The translations under genes were made by a program, and so were the position numbers. Below are positions 24,746 to 28,012 of a DNA stretch of 28,012 nucleotides, in pieces. Each line of letters begins with the position of its first letter. Position 1 is the stretch's first letter. Source of the stretch: Caryophanales bacterium (lineage in GTDB: Bacteria > Bacillota > Bacilli > Alicyclobacillales > SLC66); the NCBI GenBank assembly GCA_027341705.1, contig DAIELO010000001.1:1-28012 (forward strand), read 5' to 3'. A model generated the notes under the pieces. It had not been told where the DNA came from and made no database searches. It saw only the letters and a list, made by a program, of their open reading frames with translations.

Positions 24746-25372
24746 TCACTTAGATTCTTTCTTGATCGCCGAGCGGAGCGTAACAAAAGAATTTTTAGGT
24801 CCCGGAACCGCACCTTTGACCAGAATCAAGTTCTTATCCACATCAATTTTAACCACTTGCAAATTTTGTACCGTTACGCGTTCATGACCCATCCGACCTG
24901 CCATCGTCTGCCCTTTAAACACACGGTTGGCATCAACAGAACCAAGCGAACCTACTCCGCGATGATACTTCGAACCATGAGCCATCGGCCCACGAGATTG
25001 ATTGTGACGTTTAATTGGACCTGCGGTACCTTTACCTTTAGAAACACCGACAACATCTACATATTCGCCATCTTGAAATACTGTTGCTACGACTTCTTCC
25101 CCCACCTGATAGTCACGGTCGAGAGAACCGCGGATCTCGCGTACGTAGCGCTTGGCAACGGTATTCGCTTTTGCGGCGTGTCCAGCTTGCGGTTTATTTG
25201 GATGCTTTTTATCAGCAAATCCAAGTTGTACGCTGCTGTATCCGTCCAGCGACGGGGTCTTCACCTGCAAAACAACGCAAGGTCCGGCTTCAATAACCGT
25301 TACCGGAACAACGTTTCCGCTCTCAAGAAAAACTTGCGTCATACCAAGTTTGCGTCCAAGAATCCCTTTCAT
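24746..25372 (-). CDS. rplC: 50S ribosomal protein L3 (uL3)
   Basis: 50S protein that starts subunit assembly and reaches toward the peptidyl transferase centre, 208 aa. [15 protein letters not shown] at the N-terminus and the extended loop ([37 protein letters not shown]) are diagnostic. ATG at 25372 after GGAGG. It follows rpsJ by 27 bp. Confidence 0.98.
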   Translation of the reverse strand: MKGILGRKLGMTQVFLESGNVVPVTVIEAGPCVVLQVKTPSLDGYSSVQLGFADKKHPNKPQAGHAAKANTVAKRYVREIRGSLDRDYQVGEEVVATVFQDGEYVDVVGVSKGKGTAGPIKRHNQSRGPMAHGSKYHRGVGSLGSVDANRVFKGQTMAGRMGHERVTVQNLQVVKIDVDKNLILVKGAVPGPKNSFVTLRSAIKKESK

Positions 25373-25399
25373 GTGTGCACCTCCTGTAAAACCCTACCA

Positions 25400-25811
<412 letters not shown>

Positions 25812-25836
25812 CGCAGTCTAAAGTCAACAATATAAA

Positions 25837-25865
25837 ATTATACTGAATATCTACAATAAACTCAA
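25837..25865 (-). promoter_or_regulatory. Sigma-A type promoter of the S10 ribosomal gene cluster
   Basis: On the minus strand, -35 TTGAGT (25860-25865) and -10 TATAAT (25837-25842) are exactly 17 bp apart, with A/T-rich sequence around. Transcription would start near 25830, leaving a leader of about 120 nt before rpsJ. The promoter lies directly behind the signal peptidase gene, so the ribosomal cluster need not be read from tuf. Confidence 0.85.
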
Positions 25866-25871
25866 GGCCTT

Positions 25872-26441
25872 TTAGCCTTTTGGCGAAGATTGTGGCAAAT
25901 ATTTTTCTTGACTTGACCCAATTGCCTTAAAATCATTAAACGGCCAGAACACTAGGTCGACTCTCCCAATGACTCTTGATTCTGCAATTGGCCCAATAAT
26001 ACGACTGTCTTCACTAATATTGCGATTGTCTCCCATCACAAAAAGATCACCTTTAGGAACAGTGATAGGTCCATAATTATTGTAGGGATTCATCGGACCA
26101 TTGATATAAGGCTCGTTGATTTTCTTGCCATCTAAAATCAATTTTCCTGACTTTACAGCCACCGTATCTCCAGGCAGCCCAATCACACGTTTTACCCAGT
26201 CTTGTCCGTCTGGGGCGTGAAAAACAATGATATCTCCACGCTTAGGTGGCCCAAAATAATAAGGAACCAAGTCGATAATCAAATGTTCACCATTAGCAAG
26301 CGTAGGATCCATCGATTCTCCATCCACAACAAATTGTTGCAATATAAACAAATGAATTCCTTCAGCAATAATTAGTGCAACAATAATCGCCTTGAGCCAG
26401 TCCCAAACCTCAGACCAACGTTTATTTTTATTGTCTTCCAT
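25872..26441 (-). CDS. sip: Type I signal peptidase (SipS/LepB family)
   Basis: Cleaves signal peptides of exported proteins on the outer face of the membrane. The 189-aa protein has one N-terminal membrane anchor (about 16-36), then box B GESMDPTL with catalytic Ser43, box D VKRVIGLPGD with Lys84, and box E MGDNRNISEDSR (136-147): the Ser-Lys type of Bacillus SipS. The frame is open to 26555, but the ATG at 26441 is 7 bases after GGGAGG and gives the usual short cytoplasmic start. It is flanked by the tuf terminator upstream and the S10 promoter downstream and has its own -10 box, so it forms a single-gene unit. Its place between tuf and rpsJ is unusual. Confidence 0.95.
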   Translation of the reverse strand: MEDNKNKRWSEVWDWLKAIIVALIIAEGIHLFILQQFVVDGESMDPTLANGEHLIIDLVPYYFGPPKRGDIIVFHAPDGQDWVKRVIGLPGDTVAVKSGKLILDGKKINEPYINGPMNPYNNYGPITVPKGDLFVMGDNRNISEDSRIIGPIAESRVIGRVDLVFWPFNDFKAIGSSQEKYLPQSSPKG

Positions 26442-26469
26442 TTTCGACCTCCCAATGACCATCTGCTCT

Positions 26470-26475
26470 ATTATA
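26470..26475 (-). promoter_or_regulatory. -10 box of the signal peptidase gene
   Basis: A perfect TATAAT on the minus strand 28 bp upstream of the start codon and after the tuf terminator. The -35 region at 17 bp (TGGCAT) is a poor match and there is no TGn extension, so the promoter may be weak or need an activator. Confidence 0.45.
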
Positions 26476-26520
26476 CATACTTGTGTGCAAGCATGCCATT
26501 TATGAATCCTGTGAAACAGC

Positions 26521-26549
26521 AAAAAGTCGGGCACATACTGCACCCGACT
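26521..26549 (-). terminator. Intrinsic terminator after tuf
   Basis: On the minus strand an 11-bp stem (AGTCGGGTGCA with TGTGCCCGACT, two G-U pairs) and a three-base loop are followed by five T. It lies 20 bp after the tuf stop and ends the str operon before the signal peptidase gene. Confidence 0.92.
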
Positions 26550-26568
26550 CATCACAATAACAAGCTAT

Positions 26569-27759
26569 TTACTTTGTAATTTCAACAACAACACCAGCGC
26601 CAACAGTACGGCCGCCTTCGCGAATAGCAAAGCGTGTTCCATCTTCAATGGCGATTGGCGAAATCAATTCAACAGCAAGCGTAACGTTATCGCCAGGCAT
26701 TACCATTTCTGTGCCTTCAGGCAATGTGATGACGCCCGTGACGTCCGTTGTCCGAAAATAGAACTGTGGACGATAGTTGTCAAAAAACGGAGTGTGGCGT
26801 CCGCCTTCTTCTTTTTTTAGTACATATACTTGTGCCTTAAATTTTGTGTGCGGTTTAATGGAACCTGGTTTGCAAATAACTTGACCACGTTCAATGTCTT
26901 TACGATCCACGCCACGAAGCAATGCGCCAATGTTGTCTCCAGCTTGCGCAAAGTCGAGCAATTTGCGGAACATTTCAATACCTGTAGCAACTGTTTTGCG
27001 CGGCAATTCTTCAAAGCCGACAATTTCAACTTCGTCGCCCACTTTTAGTTGTCCACGTTCCACACGACCTGTCGCAACAGTTCCGCGACCAGTAATGGTA
27101 AATACGTCTTCAACAGGCATCAAGAATGGCTTGTCTGTATCGCGATCTGGTGTAGGAATAAAATCATCCACTGCCACCATCAGATCATCGATCTTTGTCG
27201 ACCATTCACCTTTAGCATCTTCAAGTGCTTTAAGTGCAGACCCACGAATAATTGGGGTATCATCGCCAGGGAATTCATACTCATTAAGTAAGTCGCGCAC
27301 TTCCATTTCCACGAGTTCAAGCAATTCCTCATCATCGACCATGTCGCATTTATTGAGAAACACGACAATATGAGGTACGCCGACCTGACGCGCTAACAGG
27401 ATATGTTCACGCGTTTGTGGCATTGGTCCGTCAGTGGCAGACACGACAAGAATCGCGCCATCCATTTGCGCTGCACCAGTAATCATGTTTTTCACATAGT
27501 CAGCATGACCAGGGCAGTCAACGTGTGCATAGTGACGGTTAACAGTTTCGTATTCCACGTGCGCTGTGTTAATAGTAATACCGCGTTCACGTTCTTCAGG
27601 TGCTTTGTCAATCGCATCATAAGCCATCGCCTGCGCACCGCCACGAAGTGCAAGCACGGTTGTGATGGCCGCAGTCAACGTGGTTTTACCATGGTCAACG
27701 TGACCGATGGTGCCAATATTTACGTGAGGTTTATTACGTTCGAACTTAGCTTTTCCCAA
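26569..27759 (-). CDS. tuf: Elongation factor Tu
   Basis: GTPase that brings aminoacyl-tRNA to the ribosomal A site. The 396-aa protein is full length: G1 GHVDHGKT (19-26), G3 DCPGH, G4 NKCD and G5 SALKAL, followed by domains 2 and 3 ([20 protein letters not shown]). It starts with TTG at 27759, unusual for such a highly expressed gene, with AGGAG 10 bases upstream. It lies 29 bp after fusA, in the str operon. Confidence 0.98.
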   Translation of the reverse strand: MGKAKFERNKPHVNIGTIGHVDHGKTTLTAAITTVLALRGGAQAMAYDAIDKAPEERERGITINTAHVEYETVNRHYAHVDCPGHADYVKNMITGAAQMDGAILVVSATDGPMPQTREHILLARQVGVPHIVVFLNKCDMVDDEELLELVEMEVRDLLNEYEFPGDDTPIIRGSALKALEDAKGEWSTKIDDLMVAVDDFIPTPDRDTDKPFLMPVEDVFTITGRGTVATGRVERGQLKVGDEVEIVGFEELPRKTVATGIEMFRKLLDFAQAGDNIGALLRGVDRKDIERGQVICKPGSIKPHTKFKAQVYVLKKEEGGRHTPFFDNYRPQFYFRTTDVTGVITLPEGTEMVMPGDNVTLAVELISPIAIEDGTRFAIREGGRTVGAGVVVEITK

Positions 27760-27788
27760 GTGAATTCAACTCCTTTGTAATTTAGAGA

Positions 27789-28012
27789 TTATTCTCCTTT
27801 ATTTTTAGCAATAATTTCTGCACTTACACTTTTCGGAACTTCTTCATAGCTGTAAAATTCCATGCTGTATGTTCCTCGACCTTGTGTGCGCGATCGCAGC
27901 GACGTTGAATAGCCAAACATCTCTGAAAGAGGCACAAATCCGCGGATAATTTGGGCACCTGCACGCGAGTCCATGCCTTCAATACGGCCTCGACGTGAAT
28001 TGATGTCACCCA
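27789..28012 (-). CDS. fusA: Elongation factor G, 3' part only
   Basis: The last 73 codons of the translocase EF-G; the gene runs off the right edge. The segment [16 protein letters not shown] begins in the window and is followed by [20 protein letters not shown] and [12 protein letters not shown] of domains IV-V, and the gene ends [10 protein letters not shown]. It is directly upstream of tuf, as in the str operon rpsL-rpsG-fusA-tuf. Confidence 0.97.
   Translation of the reverse strand, partial: GDINSRRGRIEGMDSRAGAQIIRGFVPLSEMFGYSTSLRSRTQGRGTYSMEFYSYEEVPKSVSAEIIAKNKGE

Noticed and set aside
25860..25882. AAGGC/GCCTT hairpin at the end of the signal peptidase gene
   Set aside because: Five base pairs, no T-run directly after, and overlapping the S10 promoter; not convincing as a terminator.

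Overview
The window is a stretch of chromosome from a Gram-positive, endospore-forming bacterium of the Bacillales. The evidence is the combination of GerD, KbaA, PdaB and a SpoIIM-family protein, strong AGGAGG-type ribosome binding sites, many GTG and TTG starts, the Firmicutes type-Z S14, and gene order close to Bacillus. Lineage inside the order is inference: rpsD inside the alpha operon and the lack of the ECF-transporter genes behind rplQ argue against Bacillus itself and would suit an Alicyclobacillaceae-like lineage. Nearly every gene is on the minus strand, so transcription runs from high to low coordinates.

Layout, read in the direction of transcription. From 28012 to 26569 is the end of the str operon: the 3' part of fusA, then tuf with a strong terminator at 26521-26549. 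A type I signal peptidase gene with its own -10 box sits between tuf and rpsJ (25872-26441). From about 25865 down to 8867 is a superoperon of ribosomal protein genes: S10 cluster (rpsJ to rpsQ), spc cluster (rplN to secY-adk-map-infA-rpmJ) and alpha cluster (rpsM-rpsK-rpsD-rpoA-rplQ), followed by truA-rplM-rpsI and an intrinsic terminator at 8811-8840. A sigma-A type promoter at 25837-25865 and a leader of about 120 nt precede rpsJ.

From 8754 to 4080 is a conserved sporulation/germination neighbourhood with alternating strands: the P-loop ATPase mrp/salA (-), a TetR-family regulator (-) with its own promoter and palindromic putative operators, gerD (+) behind a very good sigma-G promoter, kbaA (-), pdaB (+) and a SpoIIM/DUF95 membrane protein (-). 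KbaA feeds the phosphorelay, PdaB keeps spore cortex integrity, and GerD clusters germinant receptors.

From 4079 to 1 lies a small uncharacterised acidic protein (+), arginase rocF (-), the tRNA 2-selenouridine synthase selU (-), an SGNH/GDSL hydrolase (-), the diadenylate cyclase cdaA (-) and the 5' end of its regulator cdaR (-). In Bacillus relatives the space between rocF and cdaA holds sigW-rsiW; here selU and the hydrolase occupy it.

I saw no CRISPR array, transposon, phage gene, rRNA or tRNA. Most of the window is housekeeping, and I do not see a previously undescribed multi-gene system. The points worth a second look are local: the signal peptidase insertion, the self-regulated TetR gene, the gerD promoter, the selU/hydrolase replacement of sigW-rsiW, the orphan 81-aa protein, and the rpsJ leader. 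No stretch longer than 300 bases lacks a gene.
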